The notes below the pieces were generated by a model that was given only the letters and a program-made list of their open reading frames with translations, made no database searches and was not told the DNA's origin. This document shows, in pieces, positions 26,656 to 34,512 of a stretch of 64,000 nucleotides of DNA. Numbering within the stretch: position 1 is the stretch's first letter; every line of letters starts with the position of its first letter. A program made the translations under genes and the position numbers. Origin of the DNA: Chryseobacterium taichungense (GTDB lineage Bacteria > Bacteroidota > Bacteroidia > Flavobacteriales > Weeksellaceae); contig NZ_FOBV01000003.1 in NCBI RefSeq assembly GCF_900109935.1, forward strand, positions 248,001-312,000. The letters run 5' to 3'.

Positions 26656-26686
26656 CAAAGATATGTTTTTTTTTATTTTTCACAAA
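26656..26686 (-). promoter_or_regulatory. Promoter paralogous to the tRNA-Asp promoter
   Basis: On the minus strand TTTG (26686-26683), a 19-nt spacer and TATCTTTG (26663-26656), followed by CACCAGTA. The real tRNA-Asp promoter has the same spacing and the same GCACCAGT just after the -7 box, and a CCTATCCAT motif lies 94 nt downstream of both. Confidence 0.8.
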
Positions 26687-27119
26687 TAAATGTAGATCTT
26701 TTTTCTATCTCTTCCATAATCCACAGATTTTCAAATAACAAATATACCCTGCCCTAATCATTTTTCGCTTTTGATATAAATCCCCAAACCAAAAATCATT
26801 AATGAACTATCATCCTTTTTATCTTTGGTAAGTTTAGATGGTAAAATTGTATAATTTACAAAAAATAATTACCTACTACTATTAAGACGGTCAACCTTAG
26901 CACTTGGCAACCAACTGTTTCGTCTGGCTATTAAAATTTGTACACTAGGACTGTTCAATATCCACATTAATTTACTATGCGATAAAGGTTATTGTTTTTC
27001 AAGAAAAATATCCTAACAGCACATATCCTGAGATTAAATTCCGTTTCAAATTATCTAATCTTTATTTATAGTGTTTGCTATAAATGCACAGCAGTCATAA
27101 AAATAATTAGACATAGCGA

Positions 27120-27158
27120 AATAAAAAGTTAGATTAATCTAACTTTTTATTATATTTG
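27120..27158 (+). promoter_or_regulatory. Palindromic operator and -7 box of the cytochrome/Rieske/porin operon
   Basis: Bases 27120-27151 form a perfect 32-bp palindrome centred on GTTAGATTAATCTAAC. Its right end overlaps TATATTTG (27151-27158), a consensus -7 box. The -33 position falls inside the palindrome and has no TTTG. This suggests a dimeric regulator sits on the promoter, as activator or repressor. The core loosely recalls Fur- or DtxR-type metal boxes, which is a guess. Confidence 0.7.
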
Positions 27159-27168
27159 AAAAAAAAAC

Positions 27169-28371
27169 GTGAGCAAGAGATATATACCTATTATTATAAT
27201 TTTCTATCTTCTTTTTCTGATCGTACAAGCTTGTGATAAACTTCAGCCTGAAGCGATAGATGAGAGTGAATTACTTGATGGCTCCATTGTGGGGTTATCA
27301 TATGCTGAAAACCAACAATTTTTGCGAGGGGATATCGCCTTTAACGATGAAACCTTCACGGTCGGGAAAGGTCTTGGTCCAACCTTCGTGGCAACAAGTT
27401 GTGGAAGCTGTCATGCTGGTGATGGAAAAGGGACTCCCTTTACTACTCTTATACGTTTTGGACAGACTGACGAAACAGGAAATTTATTTTTGCTTTTAGG
27501 TGGTCCTCAATTGCAAAATAGGGCGATACCAGGTTATACTCCGGAAGCAATTCCTCCCGGAGCAACATTTTCTAAATTTACTCCGCCTGCCAATACCGGA
27601 TTAGGTTTTATTGAATTGGTTTCTGATATGGATATTTTGGCAATGGCTGACCCTTTTGATACAAATAATGATGGCATCTCAGGAGTCCCCAATTATATTG
27701 ATCTTCCGGCATATCAAGCACCATTCTTCTTTGCTGTAACAAAAGGAGGGAAGTATATCGGAAGATTTGGTAAAAAGGCATCCACATACAGTTTACTACA
27801 ACAAACCGTTAATGCTTACAATCAAGATATGGGCATTACTTCAACTTTTAATCCTCACGATGTTTATTCAGGAATGAATGTTGATCCCGAAGTTTCTGAT
27901 AAGACCATCGCAGATGTTGTATTTTATCTTCGTACATTGAAAACACCTATTCAGCGAGACGCAGAAAATAGTATCATTAAACAAGGTCAGACTATATTTT
28001 CTCAGATAAGTTGTAATAAATGTCATGTCCCGGAACTGAAAACTTCATCCTCCTCAATTTCACCATTATCCAATAAAAAGTTTTATCCGTACACAGACTT
28101 ATTACTTCATGATATGGGTGCTTCTTTGGATGACAACTATACGGAAGGCACTGCGAAAACTTATGAATGGCGTACGCCTGCACTGTGGGGGTTAGGTTTA
28201 TCTCCAAAATCACAAGGCGGTCAATACTTCTTAATGCATGATGGCAGGGCAAAAAGTATAGAAGAAGCAATACAGCTTCACGGGGGAGAGGCTGCAACCA
28301 GCAGAACCAATTACACTCAATTACCAGTCCAAGAAAAAGAAGCTATTATTAAATTTTTGAAATCCTTATAA
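27169..28371 (+). CDS. Di-heme cytochrome c oxidoreductase (DUF1111-type) lipoprotein
   Basis: The 400-residue product has a signal peptide with probable lipidated Cys22 (IVQAC) and two heme c sites, CGSCH (78-82) and CNKCH (282-286), within a peroxidase-like di-heme fold (DUF1111, often called thiol oxidoreductase). It is likely periplasmic or outer-membrane anchored. The start is GTG: an in-frame TGA lies four codons upstream and no ATG is available. The -7 box ends 10 nt before the GTG, so the leader is only a few nt. The Rieske gene follows after 2 bp. The electron donor and acceptor are unknown. Confidence 0.85.
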   Translation: MSKRYIPIIIIFYLLFLIVQACDKLQPEAIDESELLDGSIVGLSYAENQQFLRGDIAFNDETFTVGKGLGPTFVATSCGSCHAGDGKGTPFTTLIRFGQTDETGNLFLLLGGPQLQNRAIPGYTPEAIPPGATFSKFTPPANTGLGFIELVSDMDILAMADPFDTNNDGISGVPNYIDLPAYQAPFFFAVTKGGKYIGRFGKKASTYSLLQQTVNAYNQDMGITSTFNPHDVYSGMNVDPEVSDKTIADVVFYLRTLKTPIQRDAENSIIKQGQTIFSQISCNKCHVPELKTSSSSISPLSNKKFYPYTDLLLHDMGASLDDNYTEGTAKTYEWRTPALWGLGLSPKSQGGQYFLMHDGRAKSIEEAIQLHGGEAATSRTNYTQLPVQEKEAIIKFLKSL

Positions 28372-28373
28372 TT

Positions 28374-28820
28374 ATGGACAGACTTGAATTTCTCAAAAAA
28401 TGCAGTTTGGTCTGTTTAGGCTTTACTGCAATTCCTCCCATTCTTTCAGGGTGTATAAGCAATAAAATGATTTCAGGAGCGATTAAAGACGATTATATCA
28501 TATTGCCTTTGGAGGATTTTATGGATACAAAATATCCTGACAAAAAATTATCCTATGTAATTATTCAAAATGAATCTCTCAAATATCCCATTTGTGTATT
28601 TCGTTTTTCGGAAACTGAGTATGAAGCATTATGGATGCAATGTACCCATCAGGGTAGCCAGTTACAAGTATTTGGAGATAAGCTACAGTGTCCTGCACAT
28701 GGTAGTGAATTTTCCAACCAAGGTTTAGTACAAAACGGTCCTGCTGATCAGACCTTAAGAAAATTTCCAGTATACATAGAATCGGATTTTTTGAAAATTT
28801 CTTTAAAAAAACCGGTATGA
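28374..28820 (+). CDS. Rieske [2Fe-2S] lipoprotein
   Basis: The 148-residue protein has an N-terminal signal with lipobox LSGC (Cys27) and both Rieske cluster motifs, C90-T-H92 (QCTHQGS) and C106-P-A-H109 (QCPAHGS). It is small, with no oxygenase or cytochrome b partner nearby, so it probably acts as an electron carrier next to the di-heme protein. It follows that gene by 2 bp and overlaps the porin gene by 4 bp (ATGA), which suggests a tightly coupled operon. Confidence 0.9.
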   Translation: MDRLEFLKKCSLVCLGFTAIPPILSGCISNKMISGAIKDDYIILPLEDFMDTKYPDKKLSYVIIQNESLKYPICVFRFSETEYEALWMQCTHQGSQLQVFGDKLQCPAHGSEFSNQGLVQNGPADQTLRKFPVYIESDFLKISLKKPV

Positions 28821-30037
28821 AAAAAATTATCTATCTAATTATAATTTTAATTTTTCAGGAAGCCACAGCACAGATAGATTCTGAATTACTAAAAAGAATA
28901 CCTGTAGACAGTTCTCGCTCTTTGAACATGGATGCCGTTTACAAGCGTCCCTTCTTAGGATTAGGGAAAGTGCCTGTCTCTATTGGTGGCTATGCGGAAG
29001 CCAATTGGCAGCATATCAGCACTGATGGTATATCTGATGGACATCAATTTCAATTACGTAGGATGACACTTTTTGTATCTTCTACAATTTCCTCAAAAAT
29101 TAAATTTCTGAGTGAAATAGAATTAGAAGAAGGAGGTAAAGAGATTAATATTGAATTTGCTGCCATTGATGTAGAGTTTAATCCCTTGCTTAATTTGAGA
29201 GGAGGAATTATTATGAATCCAATTGGTGCTTTCAACCAAAATCATGACGGTCCGAAATGGGAGTTTACCGATCGTCCTATATCTGCTACAGAAATGTTGC
29301 CTGCTACATTCAGTAATGCTGGTTTCGGATTTTATGGAAAAATGTATAAAGCCGAGTGGATGTTCGGATACGAGGTATATCTATCAGGAAATTTTGATAA
29401 TTCAATTATTGACAATAATCAAAACAAAACGTACTTACCTGCTGCCAAAAGTAATCCTGAACGTTTTGAAGAAATTAACAGCGGTGTTCCTCTTTTAACA
29501 GCAAAAATTGCCACAAGACATGAAAAAGCAGGAGAATTTGGAGTCTCTTATATGGGAGGAATCTATAATAAATTTCAGGATGAAGGTCTTCAGGTTGACG
29601 ATAAAAGAAGGGTTCGGGTATTTGCATTGGATTATAATAATACACTTCCAAACCTTGGAACTTTAATTACTGCAGAATGGGCTTGGGTTAAAGTAGATGT
29701 CCCGGAAACTTATACACAACAATATGGAGACAGGCAGCATGGAGGATTTATAGACATTGTTCAGCCAATAATTAAAAGAAAAATTTTGGATTGGGAAAGA
29801 GCAACCGTTAATCTTGCATGCCGTTTAGAGTATGTAGATTGGAACGTAGGTCATTTCAGAGAAGACAACAGCAAAATTGGAGAAGATTTATGGAGTATTA
29901 TGCCTGCAATCAGTTTTAGACCCAATGCACAAACTGTTTTTAGACTTAATTATAGATTTCAGAAACAGAAAGACATTTTTGCGAACCCTGCGGCAAAAAC
30001 TGTAGGCTTCAGCTTTGGTATTTCAACGTATTTCTAA
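28817..30037 (+). CDS. Phosphate-selective porin O/P-like outer-membrane protein
   Basis: The 406-residue protein has a signal peptide (ending ATAQ) and amphipathic beta-strand patterns throughout (GGYAEANWQHIS, FQLRRMTLFVSSTI, FRLNYRFQKQKD) and ends with an aromatic residue (TYF), as outer-membrane barrels do. It resembles OprO/OprP-type porins. As the last gene of the operon with a di-heme cytochrome and a Rieske protein, it may pass a small substrate or form an electron-transfer conduit. Both ideas are inference. Confidence 0.8.
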   Translation: MKKIIYLIIILIFQEATAQIDSELLKRIPVDSSRSLNMDAVYKRPFLGLGKVPVSIGGYAEANWQHISTDGISDGHQFQLRRMTLFVSSTISSKIKFLSEIELEEGGKEINIEFAAIDVEFNPLLNLRGGIIMNPIGAFNQNHDGPKWEFTDRPISATEMLPATFSNAGFGFYGKMYKAEWMFGYEVYLSGNFDNSIIDNNQNKTYLPAAKSNPERFEEINSGVPLLTAKIATRHEKAGEFGVSYMGGIYNKFQDEGLQVDDKRRVRVFALDYNNTLPNLGTLITAEWAWVKVDVPETYTQQYGDRQHGGFIDIVQPIIKRKILDWERATVNLACRLEYVDWNVGHFREDNSKIGEDLWSIMPAISFRPNAQTVFRLNYRFQKQKDIFANPAAKTVGFSFGISTYF

Positions 30038-30274
30038 TAATTTGCCTCCGCAGATCTTAGGATTGAGCAAAAAGTCATTCTTGAGTTAATACTCCGTGGA
30101 TATTCTTTATGTTTTTGTTAAGGGACAAAAAGCAAGAAAGACTGTTTCGTAGGATTACTGGAATTAGCGAATTCAATCTAGATTTTATACATAACGACTC
30201 AATTAAATATTAATATTTGAAAATGCTCACTTATGAAGAAAGATTAAAATACGGTACATTATATTATTAAAAAT

Positions 30275-30304
30275 ATACTGAATTCCAGTATTGAAATTCA
30301 GTAT
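30275..30304. terminator. Hairpin between the porin and His-rich genes
   Basis: ATACTGAATT (30275-30284) and AATTCAGTAT (30295-30304) form a perfect 10-bp stem with a 10-nt loop, with A/T-rich tails on both sides. It lies 3' of the His-rich gene on the minus strand and could also stop read-through from the porin side. Confidence 0.7.
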
Positions 30305-30322
30305 TTATAAGAACTATGCTAT

Positions 30323-30517
30323 TTACTTCTTATTCTCATCATGATGTTCTTTCTCATCGTGATGTTCTTTTTCTTGATGATGCTCGGCCTCATCGTGATG
30401 CTCCGGCTCATCTGCATGTTCAGGACCCTCGTGATGTTCCTTGTGCGGATGATGTTCTTTGTGTTCGTGATGTTCTGGATGGTCGTGTGTCTCTTTTTTT
30501 TGATCTTCGCTGTTCAT
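30323..30517 (-). CDS. Histidine/glutamate-rich metal-binding mini-protein
   Basis: The 64-residue product has 19 His and 17 Glu, mostly as repeats of the type EHHDEKEHH, and no Cys or hydrophobic segment. The composition is like that of Hpn-type metal-storage proteins. Its place inside a zinc/cadmium/cobalt efflux region supports a cytosolic metal-buffering role. The ATG at 30517 follows an A-rich stretch. Long ORFs on the opposite strand here arise from the same low-complexity repeat. Function is inferred from composition only. Confidence 0.7.
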   Translation of the reverse strand: MNSEDQKKETHDHPEHHEHKEHHPHKEHHEGPEHADEPEHHDEAEHHQEKEHHDEKEHHDENKK

Positions 30518-30765
30518 AACATTTTAATTTAAAGGTGAATATTAATTTATATATGTTGTTATTTGTGAAAGGCAAATAAGATGCCAAAACAAAGCTATAA
30601 TCTACTGATTTTAAATACTTTCCATTGTTTTAAACAATATTGCTTCAAACATCTAAATAATTTTAAATGTCCTTTAAAAACGTGATATGTTAAAACATTA
30701 CTCTAAAAAAATATTATTTCTATCTGTCCATAGTTAACTATTGATCGTTTTAGGAAGTAGATTGA

Positions 30766-30951
30766 TTAGTTTTTACTTTGATGATATTTAAAATGATGGT
30801 CTTTGACAGGATGAAAATATTTCTTAAATCCATATGTTATAAGAGATAGTATCAGGATACTAAAAACTATCAAATAGAATATATCTTCTGACGCAAGCCG
30901 ATGCTTTCCCCTCCTGATTATTCGTCTCCTAAATCGTCTTTTAAATCCCAT
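30766..30951 (-). CDS. Small basic membrane protein
   Basis: The 61-residue product has a very basic start (FKRRFRRRIIRRGKHR), one hydrophobic helix (IFYLIVFSILILSLITYG) and a His/Lys-rich tail (KDHHFKYHQ). Topology should be N-in with the His-rich tail outside. Its start lies 10 bp after the PAP2 stop, so the two are probably one operon. No family was recognised. A 228-bp gap with no gene separates it from the His-rich gene. Confidence 0.55.
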   Translation of the reverse strand: MGFKRRFRRRIIRRGKHRLASEDIFYLIVFSILILSLITYGFKKYFHPVKDHHFKYHQSKN

Positions 30952-30961
30952 AATTTCTCAT

Positions 30962-31753
30962 TTAAAAAAATAGCTGGTACTTCAAACCCAAACTTTTCTG
31001 CTGATAACTCTTCTGGAAATAAGGAGAAATCATAGATAATGTTTTTTCATTCTTACTTTTAAATAAAGTTTTGATCTTTGGATATAACCAATATGCTATC
31101 TCAGTAGAAAAAATTCCGATACCAGCACCAGACAGGACATCTGTAACCCAATGCTTATTATTGATGATTCTGTACACACTAGTAAAAATGGCAAACGGAT
31201 ATCCTGACAGACTGATCCAATAATTGCTGTCCCTATATTCTCTGAACATAAACTGTGCAGTTGAAAATGCGATCGCTGCATGACCTGAGGGAAATGACAT
31301 ATAATTTGATTGATCAGGCCGCTCCCTGCCGATCAATGATTTTGAAGGAATAACTATTGCCAATAAGATAGCTTGTGATGTTGCTAAAATGATCGTTCGA
31401 TCTTTTAAGTTATGTTTCCCTCGAACACCCGCTATGTTTAAACCATAAACGAGCGCAGCTGGTACAAATAAGGTATAGTTGTCTAATTTTGAATTGTTTA
31501 ATGTATGATCGTTTACCTCCCTTCTCACATCATAATCAAACTTTTTGATTTCAGGAATTGTAAAACCAATTGCACCTGCCGATATCAAGCTAACCGGAAC
31601 AATAAGTTTTTTATAATCCAAAGTATCATCTCTTATTATTAAAGAATCTTGTTGAGCAGTTTTTTGCAATGACAAACTATCCTGAGCATAAATACTTAGA
31701 GAGAATTTCAGTAAAAGGATTAGTATTGAGTTTTTTTTTACATAAGTCCACAT
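30962..31753 (-). CDS. PAP2-family phosphatase
   Basis: The 263-residue protein has a signal-like N-terminus and about five membrane segments. The three phosphatase motifs are present: IGRERPD, FPSGHAA and YRIINNKHWVTDV, supplying the conserved Arg, His and Asp residues. PAP2 enzymes remove phosphate from lipids such as phosphatidic acid or undecaprenyl pyrophosphate. With the LTA-synthase-like gene nearby, a role in envelope lipid turnover is plausible. Confidence 0.85.
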   Translation of the reverse strand: MWTYVKKNSILILLLKFSLSIYAQDSLSLQKTAQQDSLIIRDDTLDYKKLIVPVSLISAGAIGFTIPEIKKFDYDVRREVNDHTLNNSKLDNYTLFVPAALVYGLNIAGVRGKHNLKDRTIILATSQAILLAIVIPSKSLIGRERPDQSNYMSFPSGHAAIAFSTAQFMFREYRDSNYWISLSGYPFAIFTSVYRIINNKHWVTDVLSGAGIGIFSTEIAYWLYPKIKTLFKSKNEKTLSMISPYFQKSYQQKSLGLKYQLFF

Positions 31754-31889
31754 AAAAATTATATTTCTGATTTTTATTGTTCGGATCTAACATTAATAGT
31801 ATTCAATTTTATATCGTAAAATTGGATGTAACTTCCCTGTTCCCATCTTTTATGGGAACTCAATCTTAATAATATGAGTGGAGGCAAAT

Positions 31890-31919
31890 TTTCCTTAGAA
31901 TTGTAATATCCTAAGGAAA
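31890..31919 (-). terminator. Hairpin 3' of the P-type ATPase gene
   Basis: TTTCCTTAG (31890-31898) and CTAAGGAAA (31911-31919) form a perfect 9-bp stem with a 12-nt loop. It lies 45 bp after the ATPase stop on the minus strand but lacks a long T tract, so termination strength is uncertain. Confidence 0.55.
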
Positions 31920-31963
31920 CAGGATACTAGAATTTGCTCTATTTTTATCTGTGATAATCTCTT

Positions 31964-34012
31964 TTAAAATTTCATTCTTTGAATCCTGACTGCATTGAGT
32001 ATTGCAATCAAAGCAACTCCCACATCAGCAAATACAGCTTCCCACATCGTAGCCAGTCCACCAGCTCCAAGTACGAGCACGATGGCTTTTACAACAAAGG
32101 CAAGAATGATATTCTGCCAGACGATCCTTTTGGTCTTCTTTCCAATATTGATCGCCATAGGTATTTTTGATGGTTTATCATCCTGGATCACAACATCGGC
32201 AGTTTCGATGGTCGCATCGCTGCCAAGTCCACCCATTGCTATTCCAACATCACTTAATGCTACTACAGGCGCATCATTTACACCATCACCAACAAAAGCC
32301 ACACTTTCATTTCTTGCTTTGATTTCTTTGACCTTGTTGACCTTATCTTCCGGAAGCAGGTCTCCAAAAGCATTGTCAATACCGATCTGCTCAGCCACAT
32401 ATTTTACTACAGTTGTCTTGTCACCACTTAGCATAGTCGCTTTTACATTCAAGCTATGAAGTTTTTCAACTGCTTGCTTTGCATCGTCCTTGATTCGGTC
32501 GGCAATCGTAATGAATCCTGCAAATTTTCCATCATATGCGATAGCTATCACCGTATATACGATTTTGGATGGGTCTACATCATAACCGATCTTAAATTTA
32601 TCCAATAGTTTAAAATTACCCACCAGGATTTCCTTCCCATTAGCTCTCGCTTTAAGCCCATGCCCTGCAATTTCTTCAGTATCCTCTAAATTGATCGAAT
32701 TGTTGATCTCTCCTACAAACTCGTGAACAGCAGTAGCCACAGGATGGGTACTTTTACTTTCAACAACATTGACCAATTGGAGAATCTCATCTTTGTCAAA
32801 TCCTTCTTTAATGGTAACGTCCTGAACTTTGAAAACACCTTCTGTCATAGTTCCGGTCTTATCCATTACCACATTCTGAATCTCAGCGATCTTATCCAAA
32901 AAGTTGCTTCCTTTAAATAATATACCATTGCGGCTCGCTGCTCCGATACCTCCAAAATAGCCAAGCGGGATAGAGATCACCAATGCACACGGACAAGATA
33001 TAACTAAGAAAATCAATGCTCTGTACAACCAATCTCTGAAAACATAATCATCAACAAAGAAATAAGGTACTAAGCAGATCAAAACAGCTAATGCAACCAC
33101 AATTGGGGTGTAAATTCTTGCAAATTTTCTGATAAAAAGTTCAGTCGGAGCTTTTTGAGCTGTTGCATTTTGTACCAGTTCAAGGATCTTACTGAGTTTG
33201 CTATCCTCATAAGCTGTATTAACCTTAATCAAAGCTACGCTGTTCATATTGATCATTCCGGCTAAAACTGTTTCACCTTTATTTTTAGAATCAGGTTTGC
33301 TCTCTCCTGTTAACGCTGCGGTATTGAAAGACGCAGAATCGGAGATCAGTTCTCCGTCCAATGCCAGTTTTTCTCCTGATTTTAACTGAATCGTATCCCC
33401 GATTTTGGCTTCGGCAGCTTTGATTTTTTTAGGCTGATTATTTTCAATAATCGTTACCTCATCAGGACGTTGATCTAAAAGAGCCTTAATATTGGTTTTA
33501 GCTCTCGACACAGCCAGAGTCTGAAAAACCTCTCCTACTGCATAGAACAACATAACCGCTACTCCTTCAGGAAATTCTCCGATAATGAAAGCCCCTATCG
33601 TTGCAATGCTCATAAGGAAAAATTCTGAAAACACATCACCTTGTTTGATACTTTCAAATGCCTCTTTTAAAACCGGTAGGCCTACCGGTAGATAAGCAAC
33701 ACCGTACCAGACAATACGTACCCAGTCTTTAAACCATTCAGGCTTAATGTAATTGTCCAATGCAATGCCTGCTAATAACAATACCAAAGAAATAATCGCA
33801 GGCAAGAACATCTGAAACGCTGTTTTATCAGTTTCTGCATGATCATGTCCATCATCATCTGTATGTTGATGATCTTCCGTTTTCTTCTTTGGAGCGCAGC
33901 ATCCGTCTTCTTCAACTAATTTTTTGGCTCCAGCATCTTTATAGATTTTGCCTTCCTGTGGAGTACAGCAGAGCTGCTTTCCATTTTCGTCGTAGATGTG
34001 TTTATGTTCCAT
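31964..34012 (-). CDS. Heavy-metal P1B-type ATPase (Zn/Cd exporter, CadA/ZntA-like)
   Basis: The 682-residue protein has about eight membrane helices, the metal-binding CPC in SCPCALVIS, the phosphorylation site DKTGTMTEG and the hinge GDGVNDAPVVALSDVGIA. CPC with these flanks is typical of Zn2+/Cd2+/Pb2+ exporters. The N-terminus lacks the usual ferredoxin-like HMA domain. It carries instead two Cys pairs (LCCTP, GCCAP) and a His/Asp-rich stretch (DHQHTDDDGHDHAETD). The mgtC gene lies 27 bp upstream, so they are probably co-transcribed. Confidence 0.92.
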   Translation of the reverse strand: MEHKHIYDENGKQLCCTPQEGKIYKDAGAKKLVEEDGCCAPKKKTEDHQHTDDDGHDHAETDKTAFQMFLPAIISLVLLLAGIALDNYIKPEWFKDWVRIVWYGVAYLPVGLPVLKEAFESIKQGDVFSEFFLMSIATIGAFIIGEFPEGVAVMLFYAVGEVFQTLAVSRAKTNIKALLDQRPDEVTIIENNQPKKIKAAEAKIGDTIQLKSGEKLALDGELISDSASFNTAALTGESKPDSKNKGETVLAGMINMNSVALIKVNTAYEDSKLSKILELVQNATAQKAPTELFIRKFARIYTPIVVALAVLICLVPYFFVDDYVFRDWLYRALIFLVISCPCALVISIPLGYFGGIGAASRNGILFKGSNFLDKIAEIQNVVMDKTGTMTEGVFKVQDVTIKEGFDKDEILQLVNVVESKSTHPVATAVHEFVGEINNSINLEDTEEIAGHGLKARANGKEILVGNFKLLDKFKIGYDVDPSKIVYTVIAIAYDGKFAGFITIADRIKDDAKQAVEKLHSLNVKATMLSGDKTTVVKYVAEQIGIDNAFGDLLPEDKVNKVKEIKARNESVAFVGDGVNDAPVVALSDVGIAMGGLGSDATIETADVVIQDDKPSKIPMAINIGKKTKRIVWQNIILAFVVKAIVLVLGAGGLATMWEAVFADVGVALIAILNAVRIQRMKF

Positions 34013-34039
34013 AATAATATTATTTTTATGATTTTTAGG

Positions 34040-34501
34040 TTACTTTATATATATATCCTGGTCTGATTGTCTTCCGGTTTTTAGAATTTTTTTATACCAG
34101 CCAAATTTGTTAATACTTAAGATGAACAAGGTAAGAACAGTTGCTAAAAAAGATAACAAAAACATGTTCAGTGCAAGGGCAGATCCTATTGCCGATGCAG
34201 CCCATAAAGCAGTGGATGTTGTAAGCCCCTGCATGCTTTTGGAACTATCTTTAAATGCCAGTCCAGCTCCGATAAATCCTAAACCGGCAGGTATCGCCGC
34301 CAACATTCTCGCTATTGCAGATTTATCATCTGTAAGATGCGAGGCAACTGCCACAAATAAGCAAGAAGCCATACAGAGAACGCCAAAAGTGCGAACCCCT
34401 GCATCTTTATGGGCAGTTTCTCTTTCGAAACCTATTATCGCGCCAAAAAACAGTGCTAATAATAATTTTCCGGCAAGTAAAAGTTCAAATTTTAGATCCA
34501 T
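34040..34501 (-). CDS. MgtC/SapB-family membrane protein
   Basis: The 153-residue protein has four to five hydrophobic segments and the MgtC signatures GAIIGFERETAHKDAGVRTF and GLGFIGAGLAF. Only the transmembrane domain is present; the C-terminal ACT-like domain of longer MgtC proteins is absent. Family knowledge links MgtC to growth in low Mg2+ and to regulation of membrane ATPases. It lies between the LTA-synthase-like gene (11 bp) and the metal ATPase (27 bp) in one apparent operon. Confidence 0.85.
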   Translation of the reverse strand: MDLKFELLLAGKLLLALFFGAIIGFERETAHKDAGVRTFGVLCMASCLFVAVASHLTDDKSAIARMLAAIPAGLGFIGAGLAFKDSSKSMQGLTTSTALWAASAIGSALALNMFLLSFLATVLTLFILSINKFGWYKKILKTGRQSDQDIYIK

Positions 34502-34512
34502 TTTATATCACT

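Larger units (their letters stand above)
26302..27168. other. Gene-free boundary between the polysaccharide locus and the metal/ICE region
   Basis: These 867 bp hold, from left: AT-rich sequence upstream of the capD relic, a relic tRNA-Asp transcription unit (26468-26686), about 430 bp with no recognised gene, and the palindrome and promoter of the cytochrome operon. A 35-codon minus-strand open stretch ending at 26758 looks coding-like but has no start codon near its upstream end. The change from minus-strand polysaccharide genes to cargo genes falls here. Confidence 0.6.

Noticed and set aside
26758..26865. A minus-strand open stretch ending MIFGLGIYIKSEK
   Set aside because: It is only 35 codons, has no start codon near its upstream end and no recognisable relative; it may be a gene remnant but cannot be supported.
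30316..30532. Two plus-strand ORFs opposite the His-rich gene
   Set aside because: They are read from the complement of the His/Glu codon repeats, have no sensible composition of their own, and the minus-strand product fits the metal context.
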